64,000 nt of DNA, from contig KN880564.1 of assembly GCA_000934385.1 (NCBI GenBank), positions 1-64,000 on the forward strand, in the 5' to 3' direction. Source of the DNA: Cylindrobasidium torrendii FP15055 ss-10. Lineage: Eukaryota; Basidiomycota; Agaricomycetes; Agaricales; Physalacriaceae. A program made the translations under genes and the position numbers. Under the pieces are notes generated by a model. That model was not told the origin of the DNA and did not search any database. It was given only the letters and a program-made list of their open reading frames with translations. Positions 1 through 11,994 of this stretch are shown here, one piece after another; the stretch's first letter is position 1, and each line of letters starts with the position of its first letter.

Positions 1-1492
1 CGGAAAATGCGTGGGGTGTTGTTCTCGGAATTTAGTTTATTCATTTTCATAATTTATGGTAGAATGAATAGATTATGGCGAGCAGATACGCTCTAATATC
101 GTCGTGTTCCCATGTATCAATTGTCTTGAAAACAGGAAAAGAATGACATATCGAGTACCCACATCGTCTGCAACAGCGCGCGACGTGGCTAGGCGGCGTG
201 GGAGCGTGAGACGAAGGCCACGTAGACATAGGCCAGCAGTAGGTTGAGGCCGCCGATCCACTTAGACGTGGTTGCGTCGGTAATGCACCTGTCCTCGTTC
301 GCCGCTACGGTACATTCTCGATAAACTTTGAAACGGCCTGGCAGACTCCCGATGGCATAGTGCAGGATTATGCACCGGGTCTTGTTACGCTGCTCCTCGG
401 ACGCGGTCAAGGATCCTGGTACGAGTTGTTCGCTGTAATCTTCTGGCGGACTCGGGACACGCGCATGAAACAGTCGGCGGCCTTGTTTCGGCCAAAGTTG
501 TCGACGAAGTTGCACAGAGGCATCCGCCAGGTTGAGCGATGCCAAACTTGGGGAGAGTGTAGTCGAAGTATTCGTGCCTTTCCACGGACGAGGCCCGGAG
601 TCTTAGGGAGAGCTTGACGGCCCAGTTAAAACATGGCATCGATAATTACTAAAAGTAAGTCAAAACAAAGATATTGGGGACGGATAACGCACCTCGACTT
701 GGCCATAAGCTTGGGTCGCAACGTTCGTTCTCCCTTCCGACGACCCTCTGCAGGCGCCCATATTCTTCGGTATCTGCGAGTCGCGACTCGCGACCGCCGC
801 GTCCATCGCATAACGGTCCTTCGCCACCGATTGCAGGAAGAGTCTTGGCACTCATAAGTAGTTATGGGTTGTAGTCATTTCGATTCATTTGCTGGCAAGT
901 CGAATACGAGGTCTGGAGAAGGTGAAAGGAGTGCAAAGGAGGACAGCCGCGCGCGGAAATCGTTCTCGGGAACCCTCAACTTTCAAACACCCTTTCAAGG
1001 AATTGTGGATATGCACGACTTATGCTGGACGCCCGCGGCCTAGCAGACAGAAATTGTAAGGGCACAGCCAGCACTGAACAAAGAGAGAATGGCATACGAG
1101 GCGCTAATTCGATTTTTGGCTGCAAGAACACGTCTAACGCCTCTGTGTCCATCGTGGTAACTGTCTAAGCGCGACATGATCGCTGACTCAGCCAATGCCG
1201 GAAGTTTAGGTCCGCACGCCGATCTTCCCATCGCTGCATCATGACCAGCATGTTGTGCCATTCTCTCTCCAGAACGTTCGCCAAATTTACGCGCTATATT
1301 ATTCCAGTACAGCCTCAGCTTAGAGCTGTCTAACTTGCGGTACACGATAGCCGAGGCCTATAGACTCGGAGCATAGATATCATATCAATTTATAGGCGCC
1401 GCCGCTCACGTTCACTTGAACGCGGCGCCATAAGTAATCTTCCCATGTAACCATCATCACCGTCCTTCCAGCTCGAACTCCGTCCCTTTTCT
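1..1492. other. Left edge, no supported gene
   Basis: No gene can be supported here. Short open frames exist on both strands, for example 189-545 minus and 1040-1345 minus. None has a recognisable domain, a start context with a TATA box, or a paralogue in the window. The 189-545 frame ends with a hydrophobic stretch and could be the decayed tail of a gene, but I cannot name it. Confidence 0.4.
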
Positions 1493-3285
1493 ATGTCACT
1501 ATCGAACGGGTTGCTGCAGACGCGAGGACAAGCCGCATTCGACGCTGCCTTGCAAAGGTACCACAAGCGCACTGGATACGATGTTTTGTCTTGCAGTACA
1601 GTCTCCGCAGCTGGCCTCGCACAGGTTGAAAGCACTGCCGACCTCCGCACTGCCTTCAGTGTAATGCTCGCCGATGTGCGCCGGTCGCAGGATAGCAAAC
1701 TCGATACTGCTCTCCCCAACGTCCTTGACGCGCTACTCTGTTTTAATCAGATTGGCGGAGAAGTTGCTGCCGCCATGGTACGCTTGATATTACTTCGAGG
1801 TAATCAAATCTTGATGGTTCGCTGTAGCAAGTGCCCGGTGGGAAGGGGATATTCGTCGCGTTTGGTATCTTCCTTAACGTGCGCGAGTCAAGTAATCTGG
1901 TTGGCGCCTGCATCTTAAACCGTATGTGATAGACTATCAAGAATTACAAGGACCGGAAAGGCGAATTGGCGACGCTGCTCACAGACGTCTCGGACTTTCT
2001 TGAACGCTTTGCTATCCGTGAAAGCCTCGACATTGACAATACCTGGAACCACGAGCTGTATACAAGGATATTCATCAACCTTATTGATGTCTTTGCACTG
2101 GCTACAAAGATTCTCAAGAGAAAGAGATTCGGCAAAAGTGCGTAGTACATGAAGCCAGAGGTTTATTGGCATTATCCACTGACCTTTGCCACCAGTACTT
2201 CGGGGTGTCGGTGCGGCCTTTCTCAGCAATAAAAATCTCAGAGACGCATCTGCCTTGCTTCACCGTGATATCGATGCTGACGCTCGATGGACTTGCGTCG
2301 AAGTACTCGCAGAGGTCCAACGCGGTGCGTGTTCCATACTTCCATCCCGCGATGACTGCATGGGCTGATGCTGCTCTCAAAGTACGTCAAGAGCTTTCCC
2401 ACTCGCAGGCGAGAATCGATCTCGCAAACTCGACACTGGTCACAACGTCTGCGGCTGTCGCCTCTAATGCCATTCTTCTCCATTCTCACACTTCAGCGCT
2501 TGGTGCTATTCACACCAATGTTCTTGAGTGCGTCGGGTTTGTTCGTACTGCTAGTACTACGGAGGGGGCTCTCGCTTTGGATATCCGATCCTCCCTTCGT
2601 CGTCGACTGTTTATCGTTCACCGCCGCCTCAGGCCGACGTCGATATCGATCTGGTCACTGTCACACGCGACGCAATGGTAATTATTCAACGCTTCAATTC
2701 CACGCAAGTGACCGGGGAAATTCGCGTTCCAGTAGCGTGCTCGATCGTGCTGGCGTTGGCAATGTCTCCCAACCTGCCCATTCTCTTCAGACTGGCGCTC
2801 GCCAACATGATTTCGTTCTTTATGTGGAAGCAGGTCATGATGCCACGAAGAACGATATTCACCTTTACACTCGTCACATGGGCGTCAAGGGTGGAGGTTC
2901 CGATATCTGCTGTACAAGGAGGCTGGGAGGTTAGCCTAAATTCAAGCGCTGTTTTTCTCGAGATTGATAGATGCTGGCACAGTCATACGCATTCACAGTG
3001 CACAGAGTATTCCGTGACCCCACTTGCGCAGAACATCAAGCAATCGGTCCGTTTCCAGAGCACTTGGCCTCGCCATGGCATGGTGGTTCACAAACATTAA
3101 TGCGGAATGACGATCTTCGGACTATAAGCCCAGGATCAGAAATAGAAGTATCTCTCTTCTGGCTGTATTCCAGGTTAGTCAAGGACGAGCCGTTCCAGTG
3201 CCCGTACTGCCAACACCCTCATCGCTGGACACCGTTTTCAAGAATTTATGAGTACGCGTGGTATGAGCCTGTACCTCAAATGTAA
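1493..3285 (+). pseudogene. Goodbye-domain protein, copy 1 (one frameshift)
   Basis: Six exons can be drawn by matching the intact inverted copy at 7483-9283: 1493-1777, 1828-1878, 1933-2137, 2196-2324, 2383-2929 and 2983-3285. The first four exons match the fungal STAND N-terminal Goodbye domain: an FDAAL..Y.KRTGYD start, a QVPG.KGIFVAFGIFL helix, then SDFLERF and ALLHRDIDADARW. A Ser/Thr/Asn-rich coiled segment follows (SHTSALGAIHTNV). The last exon carries CPYCQHPHRW, a possible zinc-binding tail. Relative to copy 2, exon 5 has lost one base between 2551 and 2579, which shifts the frame and ends translation at 2681. Every splice site is otherwise conserved, so decay looks recent. Goodbye domains usually sit at the front of fungal NLR-like or coiled-coil proteins, but no NTPase is present here. 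The role is unknown. A sequencing error is the alternative explanation for the shift. Confidence 0.6.
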
Positions 3286-4593
3286 CCTTAGATTGACGTT
3301 GCTTCAGTGCTGCATGCAATAACATATTTTTCCTCCAGGTGTACCATTATGGAAAACCACGGAAACATGGCGCGTGGGTATACGGAGGAAGTCCTGTATT
3401 TTTATCATGGTGGAAGCCACATTTATTTCGCAGTGCCCTCCCTTTGCATCGCAAGAGGATACAAAAGGCACATGAGCGAAGAAAGTGGAAGATGGGTGAT
3501 GTGAGGAGGAGGCAACGGAGGAAGTTCTTCTCGAAGCTCTGAATTTTCGTCGCAGTCTTACTTTACGCTCGGGCTCCTGCTTCGGAACTGTGCCCGTTAC
3601 TCAAGATGCTACGTATGTGTTTGCGTTTGCGATGCTACAGTCCCAGAGCCGTCCTCAAGATTGAGCTCCAATCAGTGCCGTGTGAGGTTAGCAGAGCAGA
3701 GTCTAACAAACACCCGTGACGATTCTTCCCAGGCGAGCCTCCGTTAATCAAAAGAAGTGACGCGCGAAGGCGCCGTAGTGAATTTTGAGGCGTCGAGAGG
3801 CCAGAGAGAGCAACAGGAACACATTGCGTGACGACTCGCCACTACATAAAAGCATTCAGATTGATTATTGTGCTGCTAAGCAACTGCTGAGTGACTGAAG
3901 TGTGACTGACCGTCACCGTGGTACTTGACATTCATCTAAGGTCGTCTGCCACAAAAGAATGAAAAGCGATGCCCCCACAGCGTTGTTTTGCTTCCGTTTA
4001 CTTCCGTGGAACACAGAGTCATCCGTGGAGGTATTTCCAGCACCCAGTTCCAGTGGCACATCCTGGGAAATTGAGGCTTTATAGTTCGAACTTCTTTATC
4101 GTTCATTGCTGCATAGTAACGTAGGTGGAATGTGTGTCACTGAGAGGATTTTCACCCTCGAAATCTGGGTCTGATGCCACCGGTCGTGGGGGCAAAGTGA
4201 ACAAGGACGAAGTCGAACTGTGAATGACGTCTGTGCCTCGTGTTGTTCTCCGCTTGCCTCGTTTTCGTTTTCCGCTGCCTCGTGGCGATCACCCGCCGGA
4301 TCCGAGTCACACAGGCTCCGAACGCTTTTCACTTTCGGACGACCACCATCGTATATCATTGCTGCGGACTGTGCGCAGCCTATTCACTGCCTTTTTGCTT
4401 TTCTGGAGGATATAAGCGGACCTAGCTTTCGTTCACAGCGACTACTATTCTTTCCAAAGCACAAAAAGAGCCTACGCGGAAGGAGCAGAATTTGGGGCTG
4501 TTGCAGAGCTATTGTGCGACGCATATAAAAGCTTCTGTCCCCCCTCCATTTCTCTTCCCCACTCACTACAATCTATTCCAAGTCAGTGTCGCA
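3286..4593. other. Intergenic and promoter region of the Ser/Pro-rich gene
   Basis: No gene is supported. The right end holds the core promoter of the gene starting at 4594. Short open frames at 3307-3542 and 4220-4528 lack any recognisable domain. Confidence 0.5.
4524..4530 (+). promoter_or_regulatory. TATA box of the Ser/Pro-rich gene
   Basis: TATAAAA lies 64 nt before the ATG at 4594, which places transcription start near 4555. This argues against the in-frame ATG at 4492, upstream of the box, and supports 4594 as the start. Confidence 0.6.
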
Positions 4594-6769
4594 ATGGCCA
4601 CACGCACGACAACAGCGCGTCTCCCACCGCCTACGCAGGCCCCGCAGACGCGGCCACCAACCAGTGAAGCAAGACCATCGACCTCTACCACGCAAGCACG
4701 ACACCAGAATACTACTACCCACGCGACGGCGTCCTATGGCACCGCGAGCCGGTCTACTGCAGTGACCCCGGCTGTCCGGTCTGCAGCGACTTCCAGAGCC
4801 CCTTCGCCGAGTCGGGCTAAGGCCCAAACGACTAGCCAGGCTATCCCCTCATCCAGTCGAGCTATACCTACAACATCCACTCGACCGGCTGCTACTCCTA
4901 CATCTTCTCGTCCCACAGCCAGTGGCAGACATACACCTATACAACCAGTGCCGACCTGGAACCCCGAACGCGGCGCCATCTGGAATCCAAATCTATACGC
5001 GGGTGAGCCTGCGGATTACCACATTCCCTCAAAAGTGGCGGGCCCTGCCTACACGAAAGGCGCGCCGAACTCTAGCAGCTACGACTACGATAGGAAGCAC
5101 GAGCGGGAGTATGAGAGAAGGAAGGAGCTAGAGTACGAAAGGAAGCAGCAGGAGCGCGAGTACGAAAGACGAAGGAGTGGCACCGCCTCCCGCCCCGCTT
5201 CCCGCCCCACATCTCCCACTGCCCGTCCTACGCCTACAACCAAGACACCTATTGTGCTGGGTACAGCCAAACCTCCGCCTGGTCCAAAATACCCTCTCAC
5301 TGGACCTGCCAAGTCCACTGTGCCCCAGCCGCCGCCACGATCTGCGACGCCACCTACACGCACTGCGACGCCGCCGAACCGTTCACAGACGCCGCCGTCG
5401 CGCACGACAACACCCACAGCGCGTCTGAAGAAAGAAACACGTTCGCCGCCGCTTTCGCCACTCAAAGCCTCGTTTGTCCCCGGGCAAATCGAACGGTCTG
5501 GATCGTTTAGTCCAGAGAATACGTCTTCGTCCGCTGTGCCGCGGAAACTGGTCAAACGACGGCCGGGTTCGGCATCGATGTCGACGCCGCCGCCGTCGGG
5601 GGATGATCCATTCGTGTATGTTGACCCGCGCGGCGGGGCGTACGCAGATACACGAGGTGGCGCGTCATCATCACGGCTGGGTGGAGATGGGAACGTGCAG
5701 CGGCAGGTGTTCACCCGGGAGCAAGAGCCTGTACCCATTTCGTCTCTTGTCCGGCGTGCCCATGTGAGGAATGTGAGCAGCGATGCTGTGCCGTCGAGGC
5801 ATGCTGTGGATTCTTCGCGATACCCTACGTCTACGCCTGCGCCCAGGGAGAAAGACCGCAGATGGCCTATCATCGAGGAGGACTCGTTCGATGTTCCGGC
5901 TTCGAAACGCGGGGGATGTGCACCGTTTGTTGAGAGGCAGGGCAATGAGACGCTAGCTAGTGCTATTGCTCGGGCTGCGCGCGCGAATGATGTGGAGGCT
6001 GCGCTGACTATTGGTGACCGTCCAAGCAGAGAGATGCCCACACTTCGTGCTAGACGGCATACGCTTGCTGCTGAGCCTATCAAGACGCCAACAACGTCGG
6101 TGTACAAGGCTACGCCGACAGTAGCGAATCCATCCACTTCGTCTACTGCGGCCCCAACAACGATTCGATACCTATCGAACGGCGCGCCCATCGACATGCG
6201 GGATACCGACATCGGGAGCATCTTCGCCGTCACGATTCCGGATACGGACAAGTCCGAGCACAGTGGCTGGTTATCCGACAGAGGATGGCCTCTGGGGCGG
6301 AGGAACAAGAGCCACGAGAAGGAGAGTAGACGGAGCAAGAGCAAGGACGCTTCCTCGAAACGCAAAAGCAAAGACGCGTCTGCGTTGGTTCCTATCAAAG
6401 CGTCCTTGGATCCTTTGTTCTCCTCTTTGAATCCTATCTCGAAGCATGGCGGTGCGACGGCGAAGCACGGGAGTTCGACCACGGCGCATGGGAGACGAAA
6501 CTCGTTTGCGTCTTCGCTGGAGGAGTTTCCCAAGCGCTCGCCAGGGTATGGACATGTGAGGAGGAAGAGCGTTGCGGGGGCTCCCGAGGCTTCTCAGGTG
6601 CGTTGTTGACAATCTTCTCTTGCTTTGCCCCATGTGTTCACACTACCGTTTGCAGACTCCGACATCTGTCCCAGCGCCCCCGCCGCTGAAGAAACCCGCT
6701 CCTGCACCGAAGTGGCCTGCTGGAACGCGGTTCCATGAGAATATGAGCGTGTACAGTCGAGCGTCTTGA
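4594..6769 (+). CDS. Disordered Ser/Thr/Pro-rich protein, 705 aa
   Basis: Two exons, 4594-6597 and 6656-6769, joined in phase 0 across a 58-nt intron. The protein begins MATRTTTARLPPPTQAPQ and stays low in complexity, rich in Thr, Pro, Ser and Ala, for about 160 residues. A short highly charged segment near residues 165-195 (repeats of YER, KEREYERR-like) could form a helix or coiled coil. Further Pro-rich repeats of the type ATPP-TRTATPP follow, then basic patches near the C terminus (KSHEKESRRSKSKDASSKRK). There is no signal peptide, membrane segment or catalytic motif. Basic Ser/Pro-rich composition suggests an intrinsically disordered scaffold, cytoskeletal or nuclear protein, but nothing fixes the role. 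A 482-codon open frame on the opposite strand is a composition shadow. Confidence 0.8.
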
Positions 6770-7482
6770 TTTCCTTTCTTTACGATTTGAGATGCTGCAG
6801 TAGGTGGAGGGTTTCCGGTATGATGTCGCGAAAAAGGCGATGCTAATCGAACAGTACGGTTTGGTATTTAGACTATTATATTACGTATGTATCTAGGTTG
6901 GACTTGCATTTGAATGTTATGCTGCTGCTTTTCTGTTGTTCGAGCTGTTATGCATGTTATGGTTCGCTGGTCGATGGTCAAAACCAACGCGACGAGTGTG
7001 AAAGCTTTCGCTGGACGTACTGGACTGTCCATGTCAACACTTCCCACGTCGTCAGATGGTGTACAAAGGGCAGGTGGATCTGAGAGAAACCGCAACGGTA
7101 TGATACTGCATAAATCGACAAAAGGTAAATGGCGTTTCGCGCAGCGACAGAAAGTATGGACAAGCTTCGTCGTTGAACGTTGAAGTACAAAGTGTATGTA
7201 CATGTAAAGTATGATTATGGGAAAAGGTCACAGCTGTGAAAAGAACTTCTTTTTCTGCCTCCTCCTCACAACAACCATATTCTTCTTCATCTTCTGCAGC
7301 CTTTTGATTTTATTACGAATAAAATGTACGTGGTCACAGAGTGCAAATTGCTTCCACCATGACATGAATGCAGGAGTCCCGACTAACACCGACAGTGTAA
7401 AATCACCACGTACATGCCGCAGCGCGCGCGGCCCCCCAAAACAAAAAGTATTGTTGCATTTAGCACTGTATCAAGATTTAAG
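6770..7482. other. Intergenic between converging genes
   Basis: This lies between the 3' end of the Ser/Pro-rich gene and the 3' end of Goodbye copy 2. I see no gene; short frames at 6868-7203 and 7211-7486 look random. Confidence 0.4.
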
Positions 7483-9283
7483 CTAGATGAAACCCTGGGA
7501 CACTTGCTCATACCATGCAAACTCATGAAACGAGATGTTTGAGGGCCGGCGATGTCGACGAGGGTGCTGGCAGTCTGGGCACTCAATGTCAGCTCTGACC
7601 GAAAGGTCTTCAAAAGTGATCAGTTCTAACTCTATTCCAGGGCTTAGATCACGGTGAACATCGCGCCCTGCAAAAAAAGAGTTTTCCAACCCACGATGCC
7701 ATGCGAAGGGCACTGTCTGCCTTGAGCAGAGACGGCTAGCTTGATGTTCTGGGCAGTTGGGATCACTGAATATCTCGCGCAATGCGGATTGATATGTCTG
7801 TCACAATCAATGTCAATCTGAATTCACACCACGCGTAGAAGGCTGACATACTTCTAAGTCCCGCATTGCAGACAAAGGCATCTCCACTCTTGAAGCCCAT
7901 GTAACAAGCGTAAAGGTGAACACAACTCTCCTCGGCATCATGACCCGATTCCACATGAAGAACGAAATCATGTTGGCCAACGCCAGTCTGAAGAGGATCG
8001 GGAGGTTGGGAGACATTGCAAGGGCGAGCGCGACAGAGCACGCTACTGGGACACGAATTTCCCCCGTGATTTGCGTGGAAGTGAAGCGCTGGAAGAGCAT
8101 TATTGCGTCGCGCGCAACGACAAGCGCGTCAACGTCGTTGGGCAATATACGACGGTGGGAGAGGTCGGTCGATGATGGGGCGGAGATTGGATAGCCGAAT
8201 CGCGAGACTCCATGGGTTGTACGAGCTATGCGGACAAACCCAACGCACTCCAGAACGTTGGCCTGGATGTCTCCGAGCGCTGAGGTATGGGAGTTGAGGA
8301 CAATCGTGTTGGAGTTGAGCGTGGATGTATTCGCACTGAGCGTGGAGGTATTCGCATCGAGCGTGATCCTATTCAGGGATACGTCTTCACGAACTTTGGA
8401 AACAACATTAGTTCACGCAGCGATCCCAGAAAGAATGACGGCGCACCTCGGTTGACTGCCGAAAGTACTTCAACACACGTCCATCGAGCCTCAGCGTCGA
8501 TATCACGGTTGAGGAGGAGAGACGCGTCTTTGAGGTCCTTGTTGCTGAGAAAGGCCGCCCCGAGACCTCGGAGTACTGGTCGCGATAATCAGAATAATTC
8601 TAATAAGCCTCTGTGAACATAGAACATACCCTTGCTGGCTTTGTTTCCTTTGAGAATCTTGGTAACAAGCGCAAAGACGTTCAGAACATTGACGAATATT
8701 CTCGTGTACAGCTCGTGGTTCCAAGTGTTGTTGATGTCGAGACTCTCGCGGACGGCAAACCGTTCAAGGAAGTCGGAGACTTGGGTGAGCAACGCCGCCA
8801 GTTCACCCTTTCGATCTTGATAGTTCTTCAGAGTCTGTCGCGTGTGATGTCAGAGGATTCGGCGCTTAACACGGGCGCTTGTCTGGCACACCTTGAGGAA
8901 GATACCGAATGCGACAAAGATGCCTTTCACGCCGGGGACTTGCTGTAAGTCGACAATCAGGATCTATCTGGCAGGGCGTGAGGGACCGTTTGACGCACCG
9001 TCACAGCAGCAATTTCCCCGCTGATTTCATTGAAAACGAGGAGACCGTCCAAAACCTTTCCGATCGCAGTATTGAGCGTACCATCCTGCGAACGGCGCAC
9101 GTCGGTGAGGATCGACTGGAAGGCAGCGTGGATATTAGCAGGGCTGTCCGCGAGACTGACGCCAGCTTTAGAGGCAGCATTGCTGGACAGAATGTCGTAT
9201 CCGGTGCGTTTGTGGTATTCTCGTATGGCGGCATCGAATGAGGCTTGTCCACGAGTTGGCGGGGAGACCCTCGCAAGCGACAT
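7483..9283 (-). CDS. Goodbye-domain coiled-coil protein, copy 2 (intact, 508 aa)
   Basis: Six exons on the minus strand, all in phase: 9283-8999, 8942-8892, 8834-8630, 8575-8447, 8393-7852 and 7797-7483. Residues 1 to about 220 match the fungal STAND N-terminal Goodbye domain (RGQASFDAAIREYHKRTGYD start; VPGVKGIFVAFGIFLK; VSDFLERFAVRESL; ALVTKILKG; LLLNRDIDAEARWTCVEVL). A heptad-like Thr/Asn/Leu stretch follows from about residue 224 (repeats of LSANTSTLNSNT), probably a coiled coil. A long region with few landmarks comes next (IMLFQRFTSTQITGEI). The C terminus has a DLSPGIELEL turn and CPDCQHPRRH, features that recall the ubiquitin-like domain found in many agaricomycete proteins; this last point is inference. 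Exons 1-4 match copy 1 in length exactly. Goodbye domains belong to fungal NLR-type and related proteins, but no nucleotide-binding domain is present here. Confidence 0.72.
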
Positions 9284-10037
9284 GATAGAGGATTGGACGT
9301 GGATGAGGTGAATGAGCTGGCAGGATAGACGTGAGGTGATGGTGGGAAAGGGACAAGATGCACGTCATTTTAAGACACCTCGTTCAATTGAAAGGAAGTG
9401 GCAATGCCTATGAATTGGAACTTATGATATCTGTACAACACAGGACTCGGAGGGTGCATGCACGTACACAGCTGAAGCTGTCCTTGAGCACAGCATGAGC
9501 TGGCCATGCACGAACAGCGCCCTGTGGTCTTATGAGCGTGCATACCTCCAAAGTGCGGTGTGACCGCGACTGTATGCGAGACAACTTCTTGGGTATGGAC
9601 AAAGTCGTGCGTTCAGCAGTGGCATGCGCTGGATTTGGCGGACACGAAGCTCATGTGTATGTGTCTGATAGCGAGCTTAGGATGTGATGAGCATTGTGCG
9701 CGAAAACGCGGTACGCGTGAGCGTGTGAGGAAAAGGTAAGTGCGCGCCAGCCAATCTCGGCACGGATCAAAAATGATCGGGGGCGTGATGCGCTGGCGTC
9801 GGGACTCGGGACTCGGGACTCGGGGAACTAGCTCTAGATCTACAGTTGACTTATACCACATCCTTACTGGCAAGTACAGGACTACAAGCTTTAGCGATAA
9901 TGCAAGTATGAATCTCCACAGGCTTTGAGAATGTATCTGCCCGGAGTGTGTCGGCGCCTAATAAGCTTCGGCCTCAAGGCGCATTCTGCGATTCTTTTCT
10001 GTATCTGTCTCTTACTTCCACCATCGACTCACTCAAA
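9284..10037. other. Intergenic, shared upstream region
   Basis: This separates the divergent starts of Goodbye copy 2 and the first MYND gene, so it should hold both promoters. I see no clear TATA box and no gene. Confidence 0.4.
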
Positions 10038-11366
10038 ATGACCAAGTCTCGTCCTCGTCTTTTTTGCAAGTTCCACGACACCCCCTCGCATCCCAAGTCC
10101 TACCCTTCCGCCAAACCCTGCTCGAACTGCAAAAAAGTCGCGTACTGCTCCATACAGTGCCAAAAGCGTGATTGGGATGCACACGTCTTTGACTGCAAAA
10201 GTCCTACGATTTCGACAGCGCAGTACCTCTTGAAAGCTATCCGCGATCGCGTCCTACCTACAGACCCGCAGACACGGGTCGACTGGGGGTTCGAGCGCGC
10301 CGGAGGGCAGCGAGATATCCTTCTGGCGCTATACATCGGGCTTGACATAGTCTATGGTATGCGCAACCCAAACCAGACCCTTCGCGCCTCTCAACTCCGT
10401 ACTTGGCGCGAAACTGGTACTCTCATCGAGCAGATCAAGGCAGCGTACGACGCAAAAACGACTGCGTACCCAGATGGCCTGTCGCATTGCGTGGTGGGCC
10501 ACATCTTCGTGTATGCGTGGTTCGTCAGGAATACTTGGGTTCTGGACCTCAGCCTTCCCAGTGCTGGTTCGCCAAAGCCATTTCCTAAACAAATGCTTGA
10601 CTCGTTCACGGCGTACTCTGGCAAGGATCTGGCAGTAGGCTCTTGGACGCCACAACGTGTTATGTGTGCAGCTCTTTGTGGGAAGGCGCTGCATGGATTG
10701 CAGCCGTATCCTGGGCTGTTAGAGCGCGGCTGGGTCGAGTTCGGGTTCTGCGTTGCACGTACGAGTGCGGAGGAGATGAAGGTTCTGGAGGCATACACGA
10801 CGTTGTTTCTGGATCTGAGGTGTCCATTCGAAACATTCGCTCAGGCGTACGAGAAAGGGGAGTTGTTTACGCTTTTGAAGACCTATTGTGTTGCGCCAGA
10901 CCTTCCTCACTTTGAAAAAGTGGTGAGTCAGGTCGCTCGGGGTCACGAATCGGTGTGGAGGTTGAAGGAGGGGCTTACTGCGAACTCGACGCTTATCGCC
11001 GCGGTGGTGATCGATTATGGATTTGTAAACTGTCAGACAGATGCTGAGCGTGGACTTCTTGCCGATGCGTACAAGGCGATGATGGTGAGTAGAGGCTTCG
11101 ACGCGATGGAACTTCACGATGCTTGCGTAGAGGGGAAGATATGGGACTACGCATGTTCGATATTGAAGATGCTAAGCGAAGAGGAGAGGAAGTCGCTCAA
11201 AAAATTGATGAAAAAGCAAAGTTTCTTATCGTTTTCACCCCGCTTTACGGTGCAGTCCGTTCATCTGTTTCTTATATGCTTTTCTACCGTCGTGTTATAC
11301 TCTCGGATAACTATATACGTAGCTGTCATACTTATAATGATTTTAATAGGTAAGTACAGCAACTAG
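10038..11366 (+). CDS. MYND-type zinc-finger protein, paralogue 1 (442 aa, extended tail)
   Basis: A single exon. The start at 10038 gives MTKSRPRLFCKF, aligned with the starts of the two paralogues at 15649 and 17208. The MYND-like finger fills residues 10-52: an outer Cys and HP, then CSNC, YCSIQC and H...C. The pair that is normally CxxC at the front is a Cys plus a His-Pro. Shared paralogue blocks follow: a DWGF motif, VDYGFVNC-like (VIDYGFVNC) and ELHDACVEG. MYND fingers mediate protein contacts; no SET or other catalytic domain is visible, so a partner-binding role is the safest reading. Where the paralogues stop after a KLMK or QLMK motif, this protein runs on for about 45 residues ending in a strongly hydrophobic stretch (TIYVAVILIMILIG), apparently translated former 3'UTR. 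A consensus GTAAGT donor just before the stop (11351) could instead start an intron. Confidence 0.82.
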   Translation: MTKSRPRLFCKFHDTPSHPKSYPSAKPCSNCKKVAYCSIQCQKRDWDAHVFDCKSPTISTAQYLLKAIRDRVLPTDPQTRVDWGFERAGGQRDILLALYIGLDIVYGMRNPNQTLRASQLRTWRETGTLIEQIKAAYDAKTTAYPDGLSHCVVGHIFVYAWFVRNTWVLDLSLPSAGSPKPFPKQMLDSFTAYSGKDLAVGSWTPQRVMCAALCGKALHGLQPYPGLLERGWVEFGFCVARTSAEEMKVLEAYTTLFLDLRCPFETFAQAYEKGELFTLLKTYCVAPDLPHFEKVVSQVARGHESVWRLKEGLTANSTLIAAVVIDYGFVNCQTDAERGLLADAYKAMMVSRGFDAMELHDACVEGKIWDYACSILKMLSEEERKSLKKLMKKQSFLSFSPRFTVQSVHLFLICFSTVVLYSRITIYVAVILIMILIGKYSN

Positions 11367-11994
11367 AAGCCTTGAAGCGAATTTATGTTTCGGGGCGACA
11401 TTATGCGCAGTGTCATGGCAAACTTCTTCACAATGCTGCGTGTATTGTGTCTGACTGTGATGCATACTGGGTAATATGCTAAAAAAATACTACAGGGCGT
11501 TATCAAGCACATTTTACGCACCACTTCGGTCAAATGAAAGTGCCGTTTTTTGTGTATACAATTATAGGGCACTGTCTGTTCCATGATGTGGCCGCGTTAT
11601 GACAGGATCTATAACGCCTCCTCCCCTCGCGCTGTAAAACTCACTCATCATGTATGATTGATTTTAGTACAGAGTTTGAGTTACTGGAATTCGGAGCAAG
11701 AGGCATTGTGCACAACGAAAGTTTTTGTCACGTGATCAGACTTCAGAGGCCCCTCGCCGGGGCCCGGGCCGATATTCGCTGGTCCTCATTCCGGATCCTA
11801 CGCCTGAAGAAAATCATTTACAATCAGACACAGCATCTTTCTCCTTTTAATGCTTTCCGAAAGGATAGAAGAAGCAAGACGCGCCGTTGCCACCGAATGA
11901 CGGTACAGGACGGCAATATTCCCACGCCTGATGACATAGCATCACTGAATCAGTAAAGACAGCTCTGTCTCTTACCACCACCATCATCGCAAAC
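11367..11994. other. Intergenic upstream of kinase A
   Basis: No gene is supported. It must hold the promoter of kinase A, whose ATG is at 11995, but I see no consensus TATA box. Confidence 0.4.

Noticed and set aside
5085..6533. 482-codon open frame on the minus strand opposite the Ser/Pro-rich gene
   Set aside because: It is the reflection of biased codon use in the real gene: low-complexity Val/Gly/Arg composition, no domain, no promoter.
1493..9283. Inverted repeat of Goodbye genes as ends of a large composite mobile element
   Set aside because: The copies have diverged, there are no identical ends, no transposase and no target duplication, so ordinary duplication explains it better.
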